Positions 1 through 7,712 are shown, counted from the first letter of the stretch. The stretch is DNA of 64,000 nt from Oscillatoria salina IIICB1 (GCF_020144665.1 NZ_JAAHBQ010000013.1:18126-82125); one strand, 5' to 3'. Numbers and translations are program-made. Notes: generated from the sequence alone by a model not told the origin.

Positions 1-306
1 TTTGCAGCGCGAGAAGGTTTAGTGGTGGTTTTAGGCTGCGCTCATGCCGGAGTTATTAATACTTTAAACTACATTACCCAACTTACTGGCAAAGAAAAAA
101 TTTATGCGGTAATGGGGGGAATGCACCTCATAAATGCAAGTCGCGATCGCCTGCAAGCAACTGTGGAAACTTTAATCAACTATGATGTCCAACTAATCGG
201 TGCAAACCACTGTACGGGAATGACAGCCTTAGCTTTTTTGTGGCATCACTTAGCTGGACGTTGCTTTAGTTGCCATGTTGGTACTCGCTTCGAGTTTGGA
301 ACTTAA
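1..306 (+). CDS. MBL-fold metallo-hydrolase, C-terminal part (cut by window edge)
   Basis: The reading frame is open from base 1, so the start lies outside the window; the GTG at 22 is internal. The visible 101 residues resemble the C-terminal third of the COG1237 metallo-beta-lactamase-like family (dihydropterin/aminobenzene phosphate synthase-like). The GCAHAG stretch, YAVMGGMHL and the late GANHCTGM segment supply the typical His/Cys residues near the metal site. Substrate is unknown. It ends 40 bp before an exported rhodanese on the same strand, so the two may be co-transcribed. The family call rests on motif order only, because the HxHxDH half is not visible. Confidence 0.75.
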   Translation, partial: FAAREGLVVVLGCAHAGVINTLNYITQLTGKEKIYAVMGGMHLINASRDRLQATVETLINYDVQLIGANHCTGMTALAFLWHHLAGRCFSCHVGTRFEFGT

Positions 307-346
307 CACAAATTGTCCTTACTTGTCAATCTTTATTCAGAAAAAT

Positions 347-829
347 ATGCGGAAACTATTACTTACCTTATGCTTGGGATTGTCACTGATGATTTTCCCT
401 TTCTGGTTCATTAATTCAACACCAGCAATTGCGGCTACTGTGCAGGAAGAAACAGCGAAATCAAAGCTAGATCTGCCGGAAGCGATCGCGCAATTTCTCA
501 CTACTATTCCTCATGATTATTACACTCTTTCCAACGTAGACAGTCTCAAAAAAACGCTCAAAAATAATCAGGCTCTCCTAGTTGACGTGCGCCAACCTTC
601 AGAATACGCTTCTGGTCACATTCCTGGCGCGATTAACATCCCCTTACGGACTTTAACGCAAAATCTGGACAAAATCCCCCCAGACCGCCCAGTCGTTCTT
701 TATTGCACCACTGGTTATCGCACCGCAATGGGAGTAACTGCTTTACAAATGCTCGGTTATAGCAACGTCCAAGGTTTTCCTCCCAGCATTCAAGGTTGGC
801 AGGCGGCGAGAGAACCGTTAGAAAAGTAA
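347..829 (+). CDS. Exported rhodanese-like sulfurtransferase
   Basis: A 160-residue protein. I chose ATG 347 because it begins a clean signal peptide (MRKLLL, hydrophobic core, then AIAA near residue 30); an upstream in-frame start at 275 would overlap the preceding gene and precede the signal peptide. One rhodanese domain follows. The catalytic Cys120 lies in the CTTGYR loop, preceded by LVDVRQPSEYASGHIPGA, the usual CH2A-like motif. It probably moves sulfane sulfur or acts as a redox protein in the periplasm or lumen. It is convergent with feoB, leaving only 6 bp between stop codons. The sHdr-like operon lies about 2.3 kb away, so a sulfur-related role is possible but not shown. Confidence 0.88.
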   Translation: MRKLLLTLCLGLSLMIFPFWFINSTPAIAATVQEETAKSKLDLPEAIAQFLTTIPHDYYTLSNVDSLKKTLKNNQALLVDVRQPSEYASGHIPGAINIPLRTLTQNLDKIPPDRPVVLYCTTGYRTAMGVTALQMLGYSNVQGFPPSIQGWQAAREPLEK

Positions 830-835
830 ATATAA

Positions 836-2683
836 CTAACTGAAAAGCAAAGCTCCCTGATAAAAAAGGAAACTCATCATCCAAGCAAACAGAAGCGAAA
901 CTCCGGCGGAAAATAAAGTAAATTTCCACGACTTCGATTCATTTAAGATCGTGGCAGATGTGGTCAGACAAGGCAAATACAAAAGACAAAAAATACAGAA
1001 GCTATAAGCTTGGGCTGGTGTCACAGAGATAGCAAGGTGTTGACTCACCAAAGTGGAATTCAAGCCGTAAATTACCGCTAAGGAACCGACAACTACTTCT
1101 TTAGCAATGATGCCAAAAATTAGTGCCAGAGTTAGATAAGGGTCAATACCAATCGGTTCCATGACGGGGTTCAGCCATTGCCCAATTTGTCCGCCAAGAG
1201 TGGCTAATCCAGTGGTTCCTGGTGGTAGATTGGTAAGAGTCCAGACGGCTAGACAGCCCAAGAGAATAAAGCCAGAAGCGCGGCTAAGAAATTGTTGCAC
1301 TTCGCCCCAACTCCTCACGAAAATGTGTCGGATGGTGGGAAAGCGATAGGGGGGTAGTTCGAGGACGAAGGGTTCGTCATTTTTGAAGACACCACTTAGT
1401 AAAACGGCGGTAATCACTGCCACAATTAAACTGAGGAGATACAAAGAAAAAAGGGCGATCGCGCCCCAAAATCCGGGAAAGATGGCGGCGATAATAAAGA
1501 CAAATACCTGCAACCGCGCGGAACAAACGGAGAAGGGAATAATCAGCATGGTCAACAAACGTAGCGATCGCGATCGCAAAATTCGCGTTCCCATTAAAGC
1601 AGGTACGTTGCAACCGAAACCCATAATTTGCATGACGAAACTGCGTCCATCTAATCCCAAGCGCACCATTAAGCCATCCATTAAATAGGCGCAACGAGAC
1701 AAATAACCGCTATCTTCCAAGATTGCCATCATCACGAAAAAGAGGAAAATGAGCGGTACAAAGGAAGCAACAGTCGAGACACCATTCCAAATGCCATTAA
1801 TCAGCAAATCTTGCATTACACCTGGAAGCGGCTGAATTAGAGGTTCGAGGATAACTTCTTGAAATCCGCTTGTGAGGAAGCCCATGATATCTTGGGAGGG
1901 CAAACCTATTGTCCAGATGAGACAAAACACCAGAAACATCCCTAAGAAAAACAAAGGCAATCCGGCGATCGGGTGCAGTAAAATGCGATCGAGTTGAGAG
2001 GTTAGCGATCGCTGTAAATCCGAAGGGAAAGTAACTACTCCTTCGAGAATTGCGCTCATTGCTTCTGAGGTAATTGGTGCTGCTGTGGACAGACAATCGT
2101 TGAGATTATTAACTTTGTAAGACTGAGATTGAGTATCTAAAGCTTGGGCGATCGCTTGTTTTGCTTGGCGAAAACCCTTTCCCTGTTTGGCACTGAGTAG
2201 CAAAACTGGCATCTCTAGTCGTTGGGAAAGTTCCTCGGTGGCAATTTCAATTCCGTAGCGTTTCGCTTCATCTGCCATATTCAAAAGCGCGATCGCTGGT
2301 AATCTTAACGCTTTTAGTTGCAACAGAAGACGAATTTGGCGATCGATTTGCGCCGCATTTAAAACCAGCAATACTAGATCGATCGCAAATGTTTCTAAAA
2401 AATAGCTGACTACTTTTTCGTCGTCAGAGAAACTTTTGAGGTCGTAAATTCCCGGTAAATCTACAAACTCAACCGACTCACCATTAATCGGGATGGTTGC
2501 TTGCAACAAATCCACCGTCACGCCTGACCAATTGCCTACAAAAGCAGACGCACCTGTAATGCGATTAAACAGCGTTGATTTACCGCAATTGGGCATCCCA
2601 ATTAAGACGACTCGCTTGACCGCATTAGGATTTTGAGCGGCGCGAGCCCCTGCATGACATCCCATTTGCTTACACTCCCGCAT
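836..2683 (-). CDS. feoB: Ferrous iron transport protein B
   Basis: FeoB carries Fe(II) across the plasma membrane. The N-terminal G-protein domain shows G1 GMPNCGKST (residues 29-37), G3 DLPGIYD and G4 NMAD. The C-terminal half is polytopic, with two Gate-type regions, including the conserved GFGCNVPALMGTR segment that carries the CxxP-like cysteine. At 615 residues it is shorter than E. coli FeoB (about 770), but the frame is intact and runs to a final hydrophobic helix, so it looks like a short-form FeoB rather than a truncation. Its ATG overlaps the end of feoA by 14 bp, implying translational coupling. Regulation is probably by Fur through the box at 2982-2996. Confidence 0.96.
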   Translation of the reverse strand: MRECKQMGCHAGARAAQNPNAVKRVVLIGMPNCGKSTLFNRITGASAFVGNWSGVTVDLLQATIPINGESVEFVDLPGIYDLKSFSDDEKVVSYFLETFAIDLVLLVLNAAQIDRQIRLLLQLKALRLPAIALLNMADEAKRYGIEIATEELSQRLEMPVLLLSAKQGKGFRQAKQAIAQALDTQSQSYKVNNLNDCLSTAAPITSEAMSAILEGVVTFPSDLQRSLTSQLDRILLHPIAGLPLFFLGMFLVFCLIWTIGLPSQDIMGFLTSGFQEVILEPLIQPLPGVMQDLLINGIWNGVSTVASFVPLIFLFFVMMAILEDSGYLSRCAYLMDGLMVRLGLDGRSFVMQIMGFGCNVPALMGTRILRSRSLRLLTMLIIPFSVCSARLQVFVFIIAAIFPGFWGAIALFSLYLLSLIVAVITAVLLSGVFKNDEPFVLELPPYRFPTIRHIFVRSWGEVQQFLSRASGFILLGCLAVWTLTNLPPGTTGLATLGGQIGQWLNPVMEPIGIDPYLTLALIFGIIAKEVVVGSLAVIYGLNSTLVSQHLAISVTPAQAYSFCIFCLLYLPCLTTSATILNESKSWKFTLFSAGVSLLFAWMMSFLFYQGALLFS

Positions 2684-2918
2684 TCAGGAGGCGTACTTGT
2701 ACTGTCTCAGCCTCTCGACAGCGCAGCGCAATCTCTGTGGTTAACCCTACTCGGATATGCAAAGCTCCACCCAATCTCGCCTTGCGTAAGACTTGGATGG
2801 ATTTGCTGGAAATCACTCCTAGGGCTGCCAATCGATTCGCTAATTCGCCACCATGACGACCGATATTTACCTGTTCGACAATCGCCACGTCACCCACGTT
2901 TAACTCTGATAAAGTCAT
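2670..2918 (-). CDS. feoA: Ferrous iron transport protein A
   Basis: FeoA is a small SH3-like cytosolic partner of FeoB. The ATG at 2918 gives an 82-residue protein beginning MTLSELNVGDVA, the usual FeoA start; an in-frame extension to 2969 adds a basic non-conserved leader and is not favoured. Conserved features include GDVAIVEQV, ANRLAALGVI and the C-terminal IALRCREAETVQVRLL. It is the first gene of the feoAB operon. The upstream region shared with the divergent hdr-like operon contains a near-perfect Fur box, 63 bp before the start codon. Confidence 0.93.
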   Translation of the reverse strand: MTLSELNVGDVAIVEQVNIGRHGGELANRLAALGVISSKSIQVLRKARLGGALHIRVGLTTEIALRCREAETVQVRLLNAGV

Positions 2919-2981
2919 GAATTTCCTAGGTCTACTTAATACAAATTTTATCTTAATTATCGAAGTCAATTATCTGCTTAT

Positions 2982-2996
2982 TGATAATTAATATCA
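2982..2996 (-). promoter_or_regulatory. Putative Fur box upstream of feoAB
   Basis: TGATAATTAATATCA matches the 7-1-7 Fur consensus TGATAATNATTATCA at all defined positions but one, and is flanked by T and A that extend the dyad. It lies 63 bp upstream of the feoA start, where an iron-responsive repressor would block transcription. It could also affect the divergent hdr-like operon, whose promoter lies 57 bp away. Binding is inferred from sequence only. Confidence 0.72.
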
Positions 2997-3052
2997 ATTA
3001 TTTCTTCTCTGGCGCGATCGCCTACCTCCGATTTTCACAGAAACTTACTTAA

Positions 3053-3081
3053 TTGAGTATATTTGCTGATTGAATTATAAT
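3053..3081 (+). promoter_or_regulatory. Sigma70-type promoter of the hdr-like operon
   Basis: TTGAGT at 3053-3058 and a perfect TATAAT at 3076-3081 are separated by 17 bp, the ideal spacing. The predicted start site is near 3088, giving an untranslated leader of about 76 nt before the ATG at 3164. It is the best promoter match I found in the window. Confidence 0.65.
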
Positions 3082-3085
3082 ATAA

Positions 3086-3101
3086 ATAACTATATAGTTA
3101 T
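3086..3101. promoter_or_regulatory. 16-bp perfect palindrome over the predicted hdr start site
   Basis: ATAACTATATAGTTAT is a perfect inverted repeat that begins 5 bp after the -10 box and spans the predicted transcription start. That is the classical position for a repressor operator. In characterised sHdr systems an ArsR-type repressor controls the operon; no such regulator gene lies in this window. AT-richness makes chance palindromes more likely, so confidence is moderate. Confidence 0.45.
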
Positions 3102-3163
3102 ATAAATGAGATAGCAAATTGGAATTAACGTAACTCAGGGGTACACCTGAAAGGGCTTTACCG

Positions 3164-3871
3164 ATGGGCAAATTATTTAACGAACTAAAAGAAGACATTT
3201 TGTATCAGCACGGGATGAATGCCTGCCTAAATTGCGGTGTCTGTACCGCCGTTTGTCCCGCAGCCGAATTTAATGACTACTCTCCCAGAGAAGTAATGAA
3301 CACCGTGCAATCAGAAGATGATGAGTTGATTATAGAATTACTCAAGTCAGACAAAATTTGGTACTGCGGGCAATGTTTTTCCTGTAAAACCAGATGTCCC
3401 AGAGGCAACAACACCGCCAACGTTATTTTAGCATTACGCCGACTTTCGATTCGTTACGGCTACTTTACCGAATCAGAAAAAGGCAGACAACAACTATTTG
3501 CCAAGCGGGTATTTGGGGAAAATATGCTCAAACGAGGCTATACCTTGCTAGCCGAAAATATCACACCTGCCCACTTTCCAGAATTAGGCGAAAACTGGGA
3601 ATACTATTACGAACATAGAGAAGAAATGCGCGAGTGGTGGGATGTACCAATGGACTTAGAAAATAGCCCCGGTTCCCACCGAGTCATTCCCGAAAAAGAC
3701 ATGGAAGAATTGCGAGCAATTTATCAAGCAACAGGTGCAATCGAGTTAATGGATAGCGTCGAAAAAAGCATGGAAAAGAAACTCGGTAGCAAAAAAGAAG
3801 TCGAGAAATATTGGCAAACTTGGTTAGAAACAGGCGATAGTAGAAACTACGAAATCAAAGATAACAAATAA
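3164..3871 (+). CDS. HdrC-like 4Fe-4S electron-transfer subunit (first copy, sHdrC1-like)
   Basis: A 235-residue soluble ferredoxin-like protein with two 4Fe-4S sites: Cys21/24/27/31 (CLNCGVCTAVCP) and Cys68/71/74/78 (CGQCFSCKTRCP). This is the HdrC pattern of heterodisulfide reductases. It probably passes electrons between the HdrA-like flavoprotein and an HdrB-like catalytic subunit. A C-terminal extension of about 140 residues, rich in Glu, Tyr and Trp, goes beyond the cluster-binding core. It is the first gene of five; the next starts 12 bp downstream behind an AGGAG ribosome site. Gene order points to the sHdr type rather than to methanogen HdrABC. Substrate is inferred, not shown. Confidence 0.87.
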   Translation: MGKLFNELKEDILYQHGMNACLNCGVCTAVCPAAEFNDYSPREVMNTVQSEDDELIIELLKSDKIWYCGQCFSCKTRCPRGNNTANVILALRRLSIRYGYFTESEKGRQQLFAKRVFGENMLKRGYTLLAENITPAHFPELGENWEYYYEHREEMREWWDVPMDLENSPGSHRVIPEKDMEELRAIYQATGAIELMDSVEKSMEKKLGSKKEVEKYWQTWLETGDSRNYEIKDNK

Positions 3872-3883
3872 GGAGAAAAGATC

Positions 3884-4930
3884 GTGAAAGTAGCAAGAGA
3901 AAACTTAGCTTGGCAAAAACATCAAAAGCACGTTCCCACAATCGATGAACCGGGAGGAAAATTATGGGGTTGCTTCCGTAGCTGTTTCTTACAAAGTGCT
4001 GCCCCTTACACCGAAGGAATAGCCTATAAAATCTTAAAAAATGATTTAGGCATGGATTTGCGAGAAGCACCAGGACATACTTCTTGTGGCGCAATTGGCT
4101 ATCACGGAGATGTGTCAAACGTAGAAACCCAAATGGTAGTTGCAGCCAGAAACTTTTCCGTAGCCCATCACGAATTAGGTGTCGATAATCTCTTTTCCTT
4201 CTGTGTAACTTCCTTTGCCAACTACACAGAAATGATCCATCTTTGGGAAGAAGAACCAGAGTTGCGAGAATATACAGCAAAAACCTTAAAAGAAACTACA
4301 GGGCGAGAATTTTGGGTTCCTCATGTTTCCGGTGGTAGACCTTCTGTAGTTCATGCTTCCGATGTCTTTTTTGCTAATCGACATCAACTAGCCGCCAAAG
4401 CTAAATATAGCCTTAAAGGAATCAAAGCAGTCGATCATATTGGATGTCACTACGGAAAAATATTTCCTGGTGAAGCAATGGGTGGGGTTGAGTTTCCCCA
4501 AGTTTTAGTAGGATTACTAGAAGCTTTCGGTGCAGAAATTGTTGACTATCCCGAAAGAAGACATTGCTGCGGTATGGGTTTCCGACAATGTGCATTTCCA
4601 GAAAATAGAGACTACACCGCGAGTAGTGTCTACAAGAAAATGAAAAGTTTGAAAGAAGCGCACCCAGATTGTAACTTAATGCTTACCAATTGTCCCGGTT
4701 GTACTGTATTTTTAGATGCCGAACAAGGAACGATTAAAGAGGTTTTAGAAGAAGAGTTTAACGTTAGTGTTTTGGACTACGCCCAACTGACAGGATTAAT
4801 GTTAGGTTATGACCCTTTCAAAGATTGCGGATTGAATGCCAAAGCAGTGTTAGTTGAACCATTACTGGATCAAATTGGCATTCCTTATGACAAATCTAAG
4901 ACTGCGGAAGAACGCAGAAGACCATTTTAG
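3884..4930 (+). CDS. HdrB-like CCG-domain subunit (first copy, sHdrB1-like)
   Basis: 348 residues, GTG start with AGGAG 8-12 bp upstream. HdrB proteins carry two CCG modules (C-xn-CC-xn-CxxC), each able to bind a non-cubane 4Fe-4S cluster at the site of disulfide chemistry. The C-terminal module is complete here: GCHYGK, HCCGMGF and NCPGC. The N-terminal module is altered: Cys30 and Cys34 are present, but the CC pair is Ser67-Cys68 and the closing CxxC reads Cys107-V-T-Ser110. This copy may therefore hold only one canonical cluster. A 103-bp gap containing a hairpin separates it from the HdrA-like gene. Family assignment is firm; the exact reaction is unknown. Confidence 0.87.
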   Translation: MKVARENLAWQKHQKHVPTIDEPGGKLWGCFRSCFLQSAAPYTEGIAYKILKNDLGMDLREAPGHTSCGAIGYHGDVSNVETQMVVAARNFSVAHHELGVDNLFSFCVTSFANYTEMIHLWEEEPELREYTAKTLKETTGREFWVPHVSGGRPSVVHASDVFFANRHQLAAKAKYSLKGIKAVDHIGCHYGKIFPGEAMGGVEFPQVLVGLLEAFGAEIVDYPERRHCCGMGFRQCAFPENRDYTASSVYKKMKSLKEAHPDCNLMLTNCPGCTVFLDAEQGTIKEVLEEEFNVSVLDYAQLTGLMLGYDPFKDCGLNAKAVLVEPLLDQIGIPYDKSKTAEERRRPF

Positions 4931-4959
4931 TTTTTCCCTGAAAAGAAGAAGAAGGTAAA

Positions 4960-4991
4960 AGTACCTCTGAAAAGCAAAATTTAGAGGTACT
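4960..4991 (+). other. Hairpin between hdrB1-like and hdrA-like genes
   Basis: AGTACCTCT (4960-4968) pairs perfectly with AGAGGTACT (4983-4991) around a 14-nt A-rich loop. It is the only sizeable gap inside the operon. No T-run follows, so it is more likely an mRNA processing or stability element than a strong terminator. Confidence 0.45.
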
Positions 4992-5033
4992 AAAATACTC
5001 AATAATTGCCAACAAAATTAAAGGTAAAAAACA

Positions 5034-6104
5034 ATGAACAAAAAAGTAGTAGTAATTGGTGGTGGACCTGCGGGCATGGCAGCAGCAGGAAAACTGCAAG
5101 ATTTCGGATATGATGTAGTTTTAGTCGAGAAAAAAGCCGAAGTTGGCGGACATTTAAATAAGTGGTATAAAGTTTTTCCTGACTTTACCGATGCTTCGGA
5201 AATTATCGCCAATTTAAAGCAAGGTTTGGGTGAAACTCGAATTTTAAATAATGCTACTGTCACTCAAATTGAAGGGTCAGCACCCAATTTTAAAGTAACT
5301 GTATCGACAGGAGAAGAAATTGAGGCGACGGCGATTTTAGTGGCGACTGGGTTTAAGCATTTCGATGCTTCTTTTAAAGAAGAATATGGCTATGGAATTT
5401 ACGATAATTGCATCACTTCGGTAGAATTGGATGCCATGTTAAAGGCGCAAAGTGTCAAAACCAGCAATGGAAAATTACCGAAAAAAGTGGCAATGGTTCA
5501 CTGTGTTGGTTCTCGCGATCGACAAGTGAATAATAATTACTGTTCGCGAGTTTGTTGTACCAATGCAATTAAAGTTGCGATCGAGATTAAAGAACAAAAT
5601 CCCGATTGTGAAATTTACTGCCTTTATATGGATATTCGGGTATTTGGTCGCGGTTATGAGGAATTGTATCGAACCTCACAACAAGAATTTGGCGTGCAGT
5701 TTCTCCGGGGTCGGCTTTCCGAGGCTGGTGAAAAAAATGATGGTAGTTTATTGTTGCGTTTAGAAGATACTTTAACCGCAAAACCGATGCGATTGACAGT
5801 TGATTTGTTGGTTTTGATGGTAGGAATGGAAGGTAATTCTGAGTTAGCCGAAGTTGCAGGTTTAACTGTTGGTTGCGATCGCTTTTATACCACGGCACAT
5901 CAACAATATTCTAATAATGCTTCTCCGAGGAAAGGAATTTTTCTCGCGGGGACAGCCACAGGTCCGAAAGCAATTGTCGAATCAATTACTGATGGGCGAT
6001 CGGCTGCGGCAGAAATTGCGGGTTTTTTAGCTAATAATCAAGGCTTAAATTCATCGGCAAATGGGCAGTTAGTAGCAACAGAAATGGCAGCTTCACATAA
6101 GTAA
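5034..6104 (+). CDS. HdrA-like FAD and iron-sulfur subunit (sHdrA-like)
   Basis: A 356-residue flavoprotein. The N-terminal dinucleotide fold has GGGPAGMAAAG (residues 9-19), a later ILVATGF, and a C-terminal IFLAGTATGPKAIVESITDGRSAA that closes the FAD site. Between them, Cys157-x12-Cys170-x3-Cys174-Cys175 (CVGSRDR...YCSRVCC) is the HdrA signature cluster. The length is that of the short HdrA forms of sulfur oxidisers, about half of methanogen HdrA (about 650), and the extra ferredoxin inserts are absent. It would be the hub linking the two C/B pairs. The start is well supported by its position after the hairpin and by the fold beginning at residue 3. Confidence 0.9.
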   Translation: MNKKVVVIGGGPAGMAAAGKLQDFGYDVVLVEKKAEVGGHLNKWYKVFPDFTDASEIIANLKQGLGETRILNNATVTQIEGSAPNFKVTVSTGEEIEATAILVATGFKHFDASFKEEYGYGIYDNCITSVELDAMLKAQSVKTSNGKLPKKVAMVHCVGSRDRQVNNNYCSRVCCTNAIKVAIEIKEQNPDCEIYCLYMDIRVFGRGYEELYRTSQQEFGVQFLRGRLSEAGEKNDGSLLLRLEDTLTAKPMRLTVDLLVLMVGMEGNSELAEVAGLTVGCDRFYTTAHQQYSNNASPRKGIFLAGTATGPKAIVESITDGRSAAAEIAGFLANNQGLNSSANGQLVATEMAASHK

Positions 6105-6115
6105 GGTGGAAAAAA

Positions 6116-6700
6116 ATGGTAGCTAAAAAAAAGTTTTTATTTGGGCTGAAAGCCGATCGCCAAATTGACGGCGATAAAATGAATCGAGAATTTAGCGATC
6201 GCGTAATGGCGGAAGGTGGAGAAGGTGCCGCGATCGCTGCTTGTATGCAGTGTGGTACTTGTAGTGGTGGCTGTACTAATATTGACCGAATGGATATGTC
6301 ACCCAGAACCCTTATTCTGATGGTACAACGAGGGGAATGGGAAAAGGTACTGAAAAGTAACAGTCTGTGGTTATGTACTACTTGTTACATTTGTACATCC
6401 AGATGTCCTCGTGGGGTGCGCCCTGCCGATGTCATCGAAGCGGTAAAGGCGATCGCAATTCGCCAAGGAATTGAGAACGATTCTACCCGATTTAATCAAA
6501 TATTTGTTGAGTTAGTTCAGAAACGAGGCATCCTTTTTGAACCAGAATTAATGCAGAAATATGGCGGCTTACAAGCGATGCTCGAACAAGCAAAATTGGG
6601 CATTCAATTAACCCTTAAAGGCAAAATGTCGCCCTTTCCGGCAAAAATTAAAAACCCGAAAAAATTTAACGAAGCATTAGAAAAGGCAGGCAAACAATGA
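6116..6700 (+). CDS. HdrC-like 4Fe-4S subunit (second copy, sHdrC2-like)
   Basis: 194 residues with two 4Fe-4S motifs: Cys43/46/49/53 (CMQCGTCSGGC) and Cys87/90/93/97 (CTTCYICTSRCP). The start lies 11 bp after the HdrA-like gene behind AAGGTGG. It differs from the first HdrC copy in its N-terminal leader and shorter tail, so it is a distinct paralogue rather than a recent duplicate. Its stop overlaps the start of the second HdrB-like gene by 4 bp (ATGA), a coupled C2-B2 pair as in sHdr operons. The extra small gene sHdrH, usual between A and C2 in proteobacterial clusters, is missing. Confidence 0.88.
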   Translation: MVAKKKFLFGLKADRQIDGDKMNREFSDRVMAEGGEGAAIAACMQCGTCSGGCTNIDRMDMSPRTLILMVQRGEWEKVLKSNSLWLCTTCYICTSRCPRGVRPADVIEAVKAIAIRQGIENDSTRFNQIFVELVQKRGILFEPELMQKYGGLQAMLEQAKLGIQLTLKGKMSPFPAKIKNPKKFNEALEKAGKQ

Positions 6701-7563
6701 AATATTCTTACTATCCCGGATGCAGCCTTCATACCACAGCGAAAGAGTTTGATATCTCCACAAAAGTCGTCATGGAAGAACTGGGAATTGAACTCAAAGA
6801 ACTTGAAGATTGGTCTTGTTGTGGTGGTTCCGTAGCTGCTGGCGTTTCTCATGACGTAGGAATGGCAATGGCGGCGAGAAATGTCGCTTTAGCCCAAAAG
6901 CAAAATCTCGATCTTTTAGCCTCTTGTTCTGGTTGTTATAATAAGTCAGCTAGGGCAGCCAAGGCATTAGAAAATGAAACGGAAAAAGACCGCATTAACA
7001 CGATCCTTTCCAAGATGGGGATATCAGTTTCTGATTACAATATTAGAGTCAGAAATGTAGTCGATGTCTTAGTCAATGATTTAGATATTTCCAGCCGCAT
7101 CAAAAAGCCTTTAACAGGTTTAAAAGTTGCTTGTTATTATGGTTGTCTCTTGACTAGACCCGCAGATATTACAGGCTGGGATTCTCCTGTTATCCCGATG
7201 TCAATGGATAAATTAGCTCAAGCTTGTGGGGCTGAAGTGGTTGATTTTCGGTCAAAAACTAAATGCTGTGGCGGACCAATTTTAGTCTCAAAACAAGAGG
7301 TTGCTTTTGAATTAACTAAAAAACTCTTAGATGAGGCAAAATCTCTGGATGCAGATTGCATTGTTTTGGCTTGTCCCTTGTGTGCAACTAACCTAGAACT
7401 AAGACAACCTGATATTGAGAAAAAGTACAATGTGTCTTACAATCTACCAGTTCTTTATATCACTGAAATCATCGGATTAGCTTTAGGAATTAAACCCGGA
7501 AAACTGGGGATTAACAAACATATTGTCTCACCGAAATCTGTTTTAGCAAAACTGGGAATTTAA
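6697..7563 (+). CDS. HdrB-like CCG-domain subunit (second copy, sHdrB2-like)
   Basis: 288 residues with two complete CCG modules. The first is Cys9, Cys41-Cys42 (SCCGGS) and Cys77/Cys80 (SCSGC). The second has CYYGC, KCCGGP and CPLC. Both modules can bind non-cubane 4Fe-4S clusters, so this copy retains the full catalytic equipment, in contrast with the first HdrB copy. In sHdr models HdrB-type subunits act on persulfidic or disulfide sulfur, possibly carried by a lipoate-binding protein; no such carrier gene is in the window. It is the last gene of the operon and is followed by a palindrome at 7628-7651. Confidence 0.9.
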   Translation: MKYSYYPGCSLHTTAKEFDISTKVVMEELGIELKELEDWSCCGGSVAAGVSHDVGMAMAARNVALAQKQNLDLLASCSGCYNKSARAAKALENETEKDRINTILSKMGISVSDYNIRVRNVVDVLVNDLDISSRIKKPLTGLKVACYYGCLLTRPADITGWDSPVIPMSMDKLAQACGAEVVDFRSKTKCCGGPILVSKQEVAFELTKKLLDEAKSLDADCIVLACPLCATNLELRQPDIEKKYNVSYNLPVLYITEIIGLALGIKPGKLGINKHIVSPKSVLAKLGI

Positions 7564-7627
7564 ATAATCTCTTTGATCATCCTTTGTCACTCTCCAAGAA
7601 TGAGAAAAGAGAGATAAATTTGCCTAC

Positions 7628-7651
7628 CCAGCTTGAATTAATTCAAGCTGG
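7628..7651. terminator. Perfect palindrome between convergent hdr-like operon and DUF2993 gene
   Basis: CCAGCTTGAATTAATTCAAGCTGG is a perfect 24-bp inverted repeat with no loop, placed 64 bp after the last hdr-like stop and 62 bp from the end of the facing DUF2993 gene. AT-rich flanks lie on both sides. A two-way terminator is the likely role. Confidence 0.55.
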
Positions 7652-7712
7652 AAATTTAAACAGATTGTGATTTTCCTTGATATCTGTCGATTATAGCACG
7701 CGATCGATTAAT

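Noticed and set aside
836..2683. Truncated feoB
   Set aside because: The protein is shorter than E. coli FeoB, but the G domain and both gate regions are intact and the frame ends cleanly, so it is read as a short-form FeoB.
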